Shown here: in pieces, positions 13,501-23,100 of the stretch | Layout: every line of letters starts with the position of its first letter | How positions within the stretch are numbered: position 1 is the first letter of the stretch | Source of the DNA: Onchidella celtica | Lineage: Eukaryota; Mollusca; Gastropoda; Systellommatophora; Onchidiidae | Reading direction: 5' to 3' | Assembly (NCBI GenBank): GCA_963931925.1 | Contig: OZ007569.1 | Location: forward strand, 46,699,021 to 46,763,020 | DNA: 64,000 nt | Position numbers and translations under genes: made by a program | The notes under the pieces: model-generated | Database searches by the model: none | Told to the model about the DNA's origin: nothing | What the model saw: the letters and a program-made list of their open reading frames with translations, nothing else

Positions 13501-16500
13501 AGTTCATTTCAACCAACAGCAGGCAAGAATATTGCTTTTCTCAACAACCATCCATTGTTATTATGGGATTAATTTTGTCCTTTGGGGAAGCTGATGGATT
13601 CATCCCGATGAAAAGAACCATCTGTCATTGTATCCTTATTTATTTGGATTTTATTTTTTGCAAAAGAGGAATTGTGTTTAAAATTGGCATGCTTAAACTC
13701 CACCGTCATTTGTTTTGTTTTTATTTTCCCCACCTTATGAATGAATTGGCAGGCACAGCTTGGCATGTTGGTGAGTAAATGATTTCAGCATGGTGATGGG
13801 TCCCATTGCCTGTATTTTTGTTTTGTTTTTCCCACCTCCCATTGATGTGTGATGAAAAATCCATGTTTCTCCCCTCCATCAGAGCAGATGTTAGTGTGTA
13901 CCATTTATCCCAGTGTGAAATCAAAATTGGATGAGGTTCCCCTGACCAGGTGGTCAGACTTATCTAAAAACTTACCTCTGACCAGATGAATAATTCAAGC
14001 TGGTGAACAGGCTCATCCCAGCAATCACTTTATGTCTAGCAAAGTGCTAAAAGCCTCAGTTGTGTCAGCGGTCGCCCTGTATAGGCTAAACTTTGAAGCA
14101 CCAGGGCCGCTATGTGAGAAACGCAATGATTGGTTAAATTAAAAACCTGGTCAGAGGAATGTCTTTTGGTTTAGATTGACCACTTGGACCTTGTCAGAGA
14201 AATCACTGGATAAAAACTGAATGAATGCATTCACTTGCCTTCTTAAGAAGAAGAGATGCAAATAGAGCATGCCTCTCACCAGTAAACTGGAGGCTGAAGT
14301 ACATTTGAGACATTGATGTGCAATTCTCATCAGATCACGTAAATAGATACAAAATAAACATCTTTTGTCCTTGTGAGTGGGCAGAATCTTTTTCAATAAA
14401 AGTGCAAGTGTTGTCAGTTGGAAAATGAACTTTCTTACAGTTATTCGTCTTCAGCTGGCTAGTTTTGTGTTTTTCCTTGTCCCTTGTGTGATTTTTACAA
14501 GTTTCTTGGTGCCTTGCCTGATAAGCAGAAGTGAACAAGGACAAGTAAACTCTGCATATTCCATCTGTTTGACTGCATATGAATTGATCCATTTTGTATG
14601 ATGTTTAAGTTGAGGTCCGATTGTCCCTTCATGTTTTCACCTAAATATATTAGATTTGTTGTTCCCATTTTTTTTGTTGGACCCACCAGGTATTGTCTCT
14701 GATGTCATATATAATTTTGCTGAGGTGAAGGACCAATGTCAATAATAGTAGGAATTCTGTAGGAAAATATGGGCTATTGCAGTGTTATAAAAACATATGT
14801 TTGATTATTATACTGATCTCAAAAACAATTTTTCTAGTTTGACCAGGGCAGTCTGCATGCCTTATTAAGTTTACACTTCAGCCCATGATGAGTGTGCTGT
14901 AGCAAAATTTTGATGTATTTGAAAACAGACTTTAAAAAAAAAAAAAAACTGAAATCACTTGCATCTCGGAACAGTGTCTTAAATGTCCTCAGAACTTTTA
15001 TATTCTAACAAGGTATAAAGTGTAAATAATGATATAAAATGGCAAAATTTTTATGACTATAAATGTCCCTAATTTGTACAACAATTGTCAGAGTGAAAGA
15101 GCACTGGGGGTGTTTTTCAGATCTAAAGATAAATGTGTCATTGAAAGTCAGACCAAAAATTCAGAGTATCCTGAACATTTTTTTGAAACATGAAATTTTG
15201 GCTGTTGTATGGAACGGGATAATTGAAATATCCTTAGTTGACTTGTACATGAACAACTTGGTTGATACTACCAGATAGATAAAAATGATTATACTATGAA
15301 CATGACTTTGCCCAACAATTTAGCATGCCAGATGTCTACAAGATTGTGTGTTCATGTTGGGAAGAAACTGACGAAATTGTCATCCTTCATTGTACACAGT
15401 TTCAAATAGATATGATTATTGTTCTAAAGATTTTTTTAAGGACATGTTATTTGCCTTGTAATACGTATCACAATGGTGACATCAGGGAAGCATACTTATA
15501 ATGTGACATTTGCATGCAGACATCTGATTATCATTAGCTTATGGGCTGTCAAAATCTGATTTATGCATGAGGGTATGTGCTTTTTTGATGGGGAAAGAGG
15601 GAAAAGAAGGTGATAAGGATGTAGGAATGTTGATATTGAAAAAAAAAAAAAACGCAGTGGTGGACATGGCTTTGAAGAATTAGAACATCCCACATTCAGG
15701 CTTGGTTTGTGGACAGAATTGATGAATATTTTAGCGGTTGCTGCTCTTTAAGAACAAAAATAATGAACTGCGCGCATGAAATTTCATGTTTGACAAAATT
15801 ATCACTCAGTGAATCATGAGATAATTATTTTAGTCAGGCGTTTTATAATGGCAAACCTTAAGATTTTGAGCACAATGCATTATAACTTTGTCAGGGTTTT
15901 ACAGTTCAACTGTAATGCTAAATTTTTACATTCATTTGGAGTTTTAGGAATGAGTTTGCATCTAAGAACTTCAGTTTGCTTTTCATCAGGCTTTAAACCC
16001 ACTTATTTGTTTATTTTTATTTGTGGTTGTAGGGACATCGGAAGTAATCACAGGTTTGCTTTTCTTTGTACACGGCCGTAGGTGTTTTGTTTTTTTTTTG
16101 TTCTGCTTTTCCACTTTTCAGCCTCCCTCACTAATTTATATTATTATTGGTCCACTTTGCGCTCAAGAACATGGACTGAAATACATGAAATACCACACAG
16201 ATATTATTTATGGTATTGAAAATTGACATTTTAAGATTATCATGGTTAAAATTTCAACAATAGTAAGAAAGGAATATGTCACAAATCAGTGTTTCAACAA
16301 CAGTGAAAGGAATATGTCACAATTAAGTGTTTCTACAACAGTAAAAGGAATAAGTCACAATTCAGTGTTTCAACAACAGTGAAAGGAACATGTCACAAGT
16401 CAGTGTTTCAACAACAGTAAAAGGAATGTGTTACAATACAGTTTTCAACAACAGGAAAAGGAATACACCACAAAACAAGTTTCAACGACAGTAAAGAACA

Positions 16501-19500
16501 TATCACTATTCAGTGTTTCAACAACAGTAAAGGAATACATCACAAAATACAGTTTCAACAACAGTGAAAGGAATAAACCTTAGTTGGCATATTGGAGCTG
16601 TGTTTAAAAAGCAACCCCCTTCATCGGTGTGGTGCCAGTCAAACACTTTCTTGAACTTTCTTTGAATTAGAACCGGAAAAATAAAAATGTAATAGCAATC
16701 AATAAGATTATGTCTACACACAATTTTCAAAAGCATACATCCCTCACCACTTTCTTCAATTGAGATAAAGACAGTGACCATGTGTTCAAAGTTTGAATGT
16801 TTTCAAAGCAATTCCTTCATGCTTTCTTTTGTGCATTATGAGCTGTTGCTGGTTTAGCAGCTGAACGTTGCAATAGTCACAATGCCAATCACGCAGAAAA
16901 TACATGTAAAAGGGGGATGGATAACAGTAGAAAGAGAATTGATTCAGGGGGACAAAAACTTGCTAAGGGAGAGCAGTCTGGTGATGCGCAAAAGCTGAGC
17001 AAGGGGAAGTAGGCCTACAAGAGTTATTTCACAAATGCTGTTATTCTATTTGTTCCTTCATATTTTTCATTTAGACTTTAAATGTTCTTTGCATTCAGTA
17101 GAGGACAAATTTTGTTGGAAATACAAATGCATTTAATTGGCTAATGGAAAGAACTTGTTTTCTCTCATGCACGCCATTTTTTTTAGTAATTTGGATGTTA
17201 TTTAGTTTCTTATTCTCCATTGTCTGAGACTTCTTCGCTCAAATCCTCATTTTATTATCATGGCTATTAAACCAGAAATGAGATAAAAGTTCCCATCCTT
17301 GTATTTTATTCCATTTTCAGCTGTACTTTTTAAAAAAAAAAAACTTTTTCAGTGGTGTGGTTTTGCTTTTCTTCCTTTGAAATTATTAATCTCTGATATT
17401 GAAAACATGATTTATAAAAAAAACTTTTTTTTGGTGGCTTATATTATATATCATACATGAATTTGCCTTGAAAATTTCATGCAGTTTGATGGGTTTTTTT
17501 GTTCATTGTGCCCCAGCTGTGCCACATGTAACCTCAAATATCTCACTGATGTCATCCTGCTCTTGATTGGTTTTGGTATTCCATGTATAACATCTGCTGT
17601 ATATTTTTCTAGTGTGCATATGAGACCACTTGCCTGCATAATTAGTACGCAAAATATGGCATTTTGAGTCTGTGACAAACACAAACTGGAACTGAGAAAT
17701 GGGATATGCTGCTGTAGCGGATCTTGTTGCAAATTGCATGCCACTAACATTTTGAAATCTTGCTTTAGAAGTTTTTTTATGTTCTTTTCACCTATGTGTT
17801 ACATCCTGCAATTACTGACATCTTTTTCTGAAACTGGGGATAACATTTTGATTTATGCTTTCTGCAGCTGTCCATTGATTTATGTCAGTTCAGCATATGT
17901 GCCATTTTAGGAAACAGACCAGATCTACCAGTTGCTGGCTATATATACAGAAAAATTTAGTGGTTTCATGATGTTGTTTTTGGAATGCTCGGACATTTTC
18001 ATCACAGTTTTTATTTTTGCAGAATGTAATCCTTACATGAAATCAAAGGGGTGGGTGTCTTTTGAAACCTGACGGCGGTTATGGGTTTATGTCTTTTTAG
18101 AACAAATTATTCTTATATTATTTAGAAAGTTCTCTGGTAAGAAACGTATAATGGATTTTTTTTTTTTACTGTCAGACAGGATAAAATTTATTTTCCTACC
18201 ATGAATGTTTTCATGCTTTGGGCATTGCCATTTCAAGTCATGGGGAGATGCATGGCATCAGCTGTGTATTTACTGTTTTTTAGATTTTTAAAATTTGTTT
18301 ATGTGGAGTAAGTAATATATATATAAATATATTTATATATGTGTGTGAACTGACAACTTATCTATACTATATATATTTGTGGACTTGAGATTTTTCGTTG
18401 CAAAAGGCTTCTGAACCGCTCAACACTCAGACTTCAAATTTTATATGGTGCATCATGATGGATGTAAGAGTGCACAGTTTTTAATAGAAGTCTCAAATCG
18501 GTGTTTTTTTTTATTATTGGAAATTTATTGTTTTGCCATCATTTAGATCTATTTCGAGTCATGGTTCGCCATTTTAAGGTTTCGTTATCACTTCCTGCGA
18601 TGTGTTCACTTTCAAACACACTAACCCGTGCGCAAATCATGCTGTTGTACGGGATGCGCAGGGTGTCAACTCACAAAGGTAGAGCAGTAAGACTTATTTA
18701 AAAACAAACAAACAAAAATAAAATAAACAAACAGGAACAGGCTAGATGAAGCAGGTCCATAATAACCACCCAGAATTGAAACCAATATTCAAACCGATTT
18801 ATCCCGGGCAGGGCCGGGGACCTCAGCTAGTTTATTTATATTATTAAACAGCGTGAAGACAACATATCCAATGTCAGGCCACATCAGAGGAAAGATGTAT
18901 AGGTTGTCGTTTGATCGCTGTAGAACAAAACAACATATTTTAGCCAAACCAGAAGAAAAAGTAACTCTGTTCTGGTGTGGTTTGTAGCCATCCAGGAGAC
19001 AAGGGGAATTTCCTATTTCCCTCTTTGAATCTTCATGTGAATCTTTACGTTTCAGGTTCTTTGAAACTTACACTCATGAATTTACATCTCTAGACTGGAT
19101 ATGTTTTGTCTGGGGCCCAATTTTAATTTCTAGTTTATTGAACGAGCTCTGAAAAAACACACATGCACAACTCAGCAGGCAAAATGACACCCTGTTCCCT
19201 AGATGTAAACATCAGCTCAGGCTGTGAATTAAAACATTTTACAGTACAACCTAAAGAAGTTTCCATTGTTTGAGATGCTGGCTGGACAAAGTATATTGTG
19301 TAAAAGAATCAGACATTCTCAAAGGCCCTTTTCATATGCATGTGTTTGAAATTACCTTGTTGTAATTTCACCAAAGAACATCTTTTTTGTCGTCACTGAT
19401 GTATTTGAGAGAGAGAGTGTGGCTTTATTCAGAAAATCACCAGATTTTTTTTTCATAAAAATTCTCAAGGGGAAATTATATGAATTTTAATAAGGTCCGG

Positions 19501-20148
19501 TCTGTTAGCAGGTGGACACGGTCAATTAATGCAAGAAACAGTTTTTTTAAAGCAAGTTTTCTTGTATGTGAAGTTAGTAACTGACAAGGGGGGTAAGGTT
19601 TTGTCAAGTTAGACTTTCATTTCTTATTGCATTATACCTTGCTAGTGTATACATATTTATTACATGGGCTCAGTGAGGGAGTGTGTGATAGTATACTGCT
19701 ACCAGCTGTGGACAGTAGATAAAGTGAAGTCATCCATCAGCAGTTTAACTGATGTTGTGTAATGGTGTATCATAAGCTTGGACATGCATTGCTTTCCCGG
19801 CTATTGAGTGAAGCATGTATTTCAAACATGAAATAAAATTGCTTGCATTGCTGTTCCAGCTGTTGAGAGAGACATATACTTTAGAACATGAATTAAAATT
19901 ATTAGGTGGCTTATCCTCTCTTTCATGGAAGAGTTGTGAGCAAGTTTGAATGAAAACAACAGCATAGATCAGAAACACACACACATGCCTGGCCTTTGCC
20001 AAACTGCTTGCTCTAACATGCTTTTTTTAAAATCAGGATTATATGTATGTTCTTTTTCTTTCTTTTTGTGTTAAACCAACTTTTAAATTAATTCTTTTCT
20101 TTTTCCCTGCAGGCCACATCCAGTAAAGACAATGGCACATCAGTGTGA
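1420..20148 (+). CDS. RRBP1: RRBP1 (p180)/kinectin-like ER coiled-coil protein, 3' part of gene (spliced)
   Basis: Exons read from splice sites: 1420-1512, 3361-3420, 6906-6989, 7630-7695, 8433-8600, 9153-9188, 11592-11669 and 20113-20148 (stop TGA). Each is a multiple of three and each junction is phase 0. Together they give about 206 residues of heptad-rich, charged coiled coil. The 56-codon exon contains LNGIIKTGQDALTQEQ followed by LVKKLQESL, which resembles the last coiled-coil segment of vertebrate p180. The tail SSKDNGTSV resembles the p180 C-terminus as I remember it. In vertebrates p180 and kinectin are ER membrane proteins whose cytosolic coiled coils contact ribosomes, microtubules or kinesin. 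The N-terminal part is outside the window, so p180 and kinectin cannot be separated by domain content. The coding parts are tiny against the introns. The family call is fairly sure; the exact orthologue is less so. Confidence 0.72.
1513..3360 (+). other. Intron between exons a and b
   Basis: AT-rich, with poly-T tracts and chance ORFs of 74-102 codons. No exon with both splice sites and coiled-coil content was seen. Confidence 0.6.
3361..3420 (+). CDS. RRBP1: RRBP1-like exon b (20 codons)
   Basis: Acceptor TTTTTTTCTGTCATCAG, donor GTGAGT. The phase-0 product starts TKKELSSLKQELQ and ends SRGSQE, again coiled coil. Confidence 0.75.
3950..4210 (+). repeat. Degenerate tandem repeat, about 3 copies of 65-75 bp
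   Basis: Related blocks start near 4003, 4067 and 4142. Each has a TTWARRAGT-like start, then GTATG/GTAT, a GAGACCC or CAGACCCC core, and an A/T-rich end with AGTAAAA or AATAAAA. A partial fourth unit may precede 4003. Confidence 0.5.
4556..4621 (+). CDS. Possible cassette exon (22 codons)
   Basis: A pyrimidine-rich acceptor (ACCCTGTCCTAG) and a GTAATA donor enclose 66 open bases in phase 0. The length and phase match the neighbouring exons. The product, DLSDLGFAYRCVEKSLMNIV then DE, is not an obvious coiled coil and I recognise no homologue. It could be an alternative exon or chance. Confidence 0.22.
5080..5215 (+). repeat. Dispersed repeat, copy 1
   Basis: Shares long similar stretches, in the same orientation, with 28375-28500: both contain ATGACACTTA, then ACATAATAAAATTAG, then a GCAAAATGT block and CCYYTCGATAT-type sequence. 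The element class is unknown. Confidence 0.5.
6906..6989 (+). CDS. RRBP1: RRBP1-like exon c (28 codons)
   Basis: Acceptor TTACTTCAG, donor GTGGGT. Phase 0 gives MQTRVAELESELREAQEK and on to REKET. The length is exactly four heptads. Confidence 0.75.
7630..7695 (+). CDS. RRBP1: RRBP1-like exon d (22 codons)
   Basis: Acceptor TGTCCTGGTAG, donor GTAAGC. The product starts VINQFQESKQQISSVEIES. It lies 640 bp after exon c; the intron between has no other signal. Confidence 0.7.
7696..8432 (+). other. Intron between exons d and e
   Basis: AT-rich; nothing recognised. Confidence 0.6.
8433..8600 (+). CDS. RRBP1: RRBP1-like exon e (56 codons), most conserved segment
   Basis: Acceptor CATTTCTCATCAG, donor GTAAGA. 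The product starts QLSEIRIQLETERKKNKELS, continues LNGIIKTGQDALTQEQ and ends ESLDSKSM. Eight heptads. It matches the KTxQxxLxxExxxVKKLQExL pattern that I associate with the last p180 coiled coil, which makes it the strongest evidence for the family. Confidence 0.8.
8601..9152 (+). other. Intron between exons e and f
   Basis: AT-rich; nothing recognised. Confidence 0.6.
9153..9188 (+). CDS. RRBP1: RRBP1-like exon f (12 codons)
   Basis: Small exon with acceptor TTTTTAATTTCAG and donor GTAAAG. The product SSGVSELEEVEQ is acidic and helical and keeps phase 0. It may be alternatively included. Confidence 0.6.
9189..11591 (+). other. Intron between exons f and g
   Basis: AT-rich, with A-tracts at about 10805-10818 (T) and 11163-11183 (A). 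No element ends were recognised around them. Chance ORFs only. Confidence 0.55.
11592..11669 (+). CDS. RRBP1: RRBP1-like exon g (26 codons)
   Basis: Acceptor GGTGGGTGTAG has a weak pyrimidine tract; donor GTGAGT is strong. The product starts LRSKLSDKQKLLEREMAVN and ends QLSERL, coiled coil in phase 0. The weak acceptor suggests regulated inclusion. Confidence 0.68.
13753..13770 (+). CDS. Possible 18-nt microexon
   Basis: A T-rich tract (13709-13737) precedes TTGGCAG; then 18 open bases (AQLGML) are followed by a strong GTGAGT donor. Phase 0 and divisibility by three fit the gene. The product is not typical coiled coil, so this is a candidate only. Confidence 0.3.
13936..14161. repeat. Possible small inverted-repeat element
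   Basis: The left end reads TTCCCCTGACCAGGT and the right end, on the other strand, ATTCCTCTGACCAGGT. A third CCTCTGACCAG copy lies at about 13975. A MITE is possible but no target duplication was identified. Confidence 0.3.
16252..16577 (+). repeat. 38-bp minisatellite, about 9 copies
   Basis: The unit begins TTTCAACAACAGTRAAAGGA and continues ATATGTCACAATTCAGTG. Unit starts are at 16252, 16292, 16330, 16368, 16406, 16443, 16480, 16516 and 16553, so the period falls from 40 to 36-38. It is intronic and diverged, with no coding periodicity. Confidence 0.85.
18361..18830 (+). mobile_element. Non-autonomous Helitron, 470 bp
   Basis: The 5' end is TCTATACTATATATAT right after an A. The 3' end has a short GC hairpin (CCCGGGCAGGGCCGGGG, 18803-18819) followed 11 nt later by CTAG and then a host T. 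This is the Helitron pattern: 5' TC, a 3' hairpin, CTRR, insertion between A and T, and no target duplication. There is no Rep/helicase coding, so it would depend on a partner element for rolling-circle transposition. Confidence 0.7.
20113..20148 (+). CDS. RRBP1: RRBP1-like terminal coding exon (11 codons plus stop)
   Basis: A strong acceptor (TTTTCTTTTTCCCTGCAG) is followed by ATSSKDNGTSV and TGA. The SSK..GTSV ending is the feature I associate with the p180 C-terminus. Confidence 0.72.
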   Translation, partial: ATSSKDNGTSV

Positions 20149-23100
20149 GACTTGACCACATTACAAGTCAAGTACGATGCATCAGCTGATCCACAGTCTT
20201 CATGGAATTAAACCAGCAAGCTTGTATTTCTTTTGGATCAAACATTCACTCATGCATCCTCCATACCATGAAAATCCCATCTGTCATTCCCCTTCACCTG
20301 TCTTTTTTTTCTTCAAACTGAAACATTTCGATATCCCTTGTTGCATTGATGTTTGTTGGTGCATTTGTCTTAGCTTTGGAACTGCTGTCATGTTAAATCA
20401 GTGCCACACAAGTTTTCATTTCATTCTTGTAACAGCCAGGTCTAGGATCAAAAGTTATCAATTGTCACCATGTACTGCAACAAATTTCATGTTAGTTGCT
20501 GGATTTAATTTTTGATATTCATGCTTTTTGGTCAGCATAGGCATGTAGCCTACATCTTCGTCATTCATGTTTTCACTTTGAATGTGAGTATGATTTAAGC
20601 AAGAAATACATGTAGTATCTTAGTCATGGATTTCCAGTTTTGCTTCAGGGTTTTTTCCTCCCTCAGTTCATATACACCGAATCCATGAAGATGACATTCT
20701 TCCAGAGGAAGCTTTTATTGTTTCAGTAAACAAAAGTAAACAAATGTTGAATGGATTTTGACTGCTGGATTGGACTTTGCTGTGAAATGAAAATGAGTGG
20801 GACAGAACTGTAGTCAGCGAAGCAGTGATTTTTTGTTTTGTTTTTGTCCCCGTGGGGAATATAAAAGAACACAGAGAACATTTTGTGTTATCCATCCATT
20901 ACAATTTGCATCTGATTTTCATTCTGTTATGTAACTCAGTTGTCTAAATGTTCACCCTGTAGCACCAAATTGTCAGTTTTTGCTTGACTGTTTGTATCAT
21001 CATCATGATTGCCATTCTGTCTCATGGATGTTGAACATCATTCATAGATTTTTGTCTTCAGCTGATGTTTGTTTATTCAGCCTCAAAATAGAGGGAAGTT
21101 TGTAACCTTCAGGCAGAGTGTTTCATATTTGTCACCCAGGTTTATTGGCCTAAAAAATTTTAAGCCTTCATATGGCGCTCACAAAAAAAACCTCCCAGAC
21201 ATTTTAGAAATAAAACATTTTAACATATCCCTCAGAGGAATAAATTGATTCCCTCTTTCATTTGTATGGCTTGGAGAAACAGTCAAATGTTGTCAAGAAA
21301 TGAAAATGTAATGGTGATGGTTTTCCTTTGCTTGCCACCCTATTATGTTTCTGGCCCACAAATTTTGTTCTGGGGCTGGTTCTTGTTGGTTTTTTTGTTT
21401 TTATTTTCATTATTACAAGGATTAAGGGCCACTTGTCAATGCCTAGAACCAGTTCAGCTTTGTGTGTACCCTAAATAAATTTGCACTTGTCTGTTCGTGC
21501 TGTTTCGGTTAATTGAACATTACGAGAGAGAGAAAGATAGTCACGTCCTCCACCTTTCCATTCTTCATAGAGGAAATTCAGAACCAAAATTCAAGCCTGT
21601 AAACTTTCACTTGCAAATTGAGGTTCATTGATTATGTCATAGGTATAGATACTTCATGTATTGTACCACGAATAAAAACATATGTTGACATATAGATCTA
21701 TGTGAGTATTTCCTGGAAGTAAAAGAATCTTAAGATGATTAAAAGCTAAGTACTTGTACATGCAAATGAAATTGTGGCATATTGTGGCCAATGAATTGCT
21801 TGTTTTATTGTATGTTGGTGTAATTTTAGCTTTAATGTGAGAGTCATTTTTCTGACATACTCAGTTGTAGTTATTTGTAAGTCCCTTCATGTTTAACTTT
21901 TATCAGTTTTGTGGAATTTTTTGTATATTACAGCAAGAAAGAATGTTTGCCTAGGAATTTTTCATTTAGAAATATATCAGTATATTAGAAGAGTTGAATT
22001 TTGGTTTCTGGGGTCAAATGCCACTCAGTATAGTGTTTTTTATGGAAAAGTGAGAAGGTTCTACATGTTAGAATGCTTAGTTTCTTTTTGGTTCCCTGAC
22101 AACTCGGGTTTTTGTTGATGAAAACATTTCTCAGACTTGGCATTACGGCTGGCTTGTAAAGGGTACAGTCGGCATCCTCAGTCTTATTACTTGGCTTGGG
22201 CAATATAATACAGAATAAAATTTATTCTCCAGGTTAAATTTTGTATAGCAACATAAGAAGTTTGAGCTTGGGATTTTTTACAGGAAAGATCAGCAACTTA
22301 TTTCATAGGACACAGAGAAGTTAATTGTCAGTATCAGAATCTGGAAGCTAAGAGTGCTTTGATTTATATAGAAAATCTAGTTTTGGCAATTTCCAGAAAA
22401 CTGTGACTTACTTCTTCTTTACTTTCTTAGAAAGGTTAGATATCTTTCATAGATAATTGTAAATATATTTCATAGCACTCATGAGTTTTATGTAACTTAA
22501 CATTTCTTTGTTAGATTCCTTCTTTGTTGTGTGTTAATGATAATGTTTGCATTCAGAGAAATGGAGAGTCATTTACGCAGACACTGCAAAATGCTTCGGC
22601 TTAGCATTGAGGTGAAAATTTATGCAAAAATCTGATGTGCCACAATACTGCTTCTTCCACTTTAGCACATGAATATATTTGGGTCCAATTATAGTTTATA
22701 TATTATTCAGCTGCATTTTGTCATGTTAGACTTCATTTCATTTACATGTAGTATTATTTTGCTTTTGTCCAGCTGAATGACCCATTTGTTTACCTAAATC
22801 TGAAAACCCATGGCTTGCAATAACTATTTATGAAAGGAAGATGAAAAAAAAAAAAACGGAAAAGGAAGTTGATTATTTTTATTCATTTTCTCAAAGTTTG
22901 AGTCATTCATGAAACCTCGAGAAAGAGTTAGAAATGTCACCTAAAGCAATGGTTAATATACCAAAATGATTAAAAAAAAACCCAATAATTGTGAAGTATA
23001 GCTCTAGCATAAATGTCCGTGAAGCTCTGAATGTTTATTGCTAAAAATGGACTGAACAGTAGAGAAGTAGTTGTATCTCTGGAAAGATTAAATGTTATAT

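Larger units (their letters stand above)
11670..20112 (+). other. Long 8.4-kb intron before terminal exon
   Basis: Contains a possible 18-nt microexon (13753-13770), a possible small inverted-repeat element (13936-14161), a 38-bp minisatellite (16252-16577) and a Helitron (18361-18830). The remainder is AT-rich with no recognised signal. Confidence 0.55.

Noticed and set aside
16044-16064. 21-base exon after TTGTGGTTGTAG
   Set aside because: Phase 0 gives a stop, and the following GTTTGC is a poor donor.
16252-16577. CRISPR-like array
   Set aside because: The units are contiguous and diverged without unique spacers, and the host is a eukaryote. It is a minisatellite.
20177-20515. 112-codon ORF just after the RRBP1-like stop
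   Set aside because: It lies in the 3' UTR, has no recognisable domain and is not joined to a splice site.
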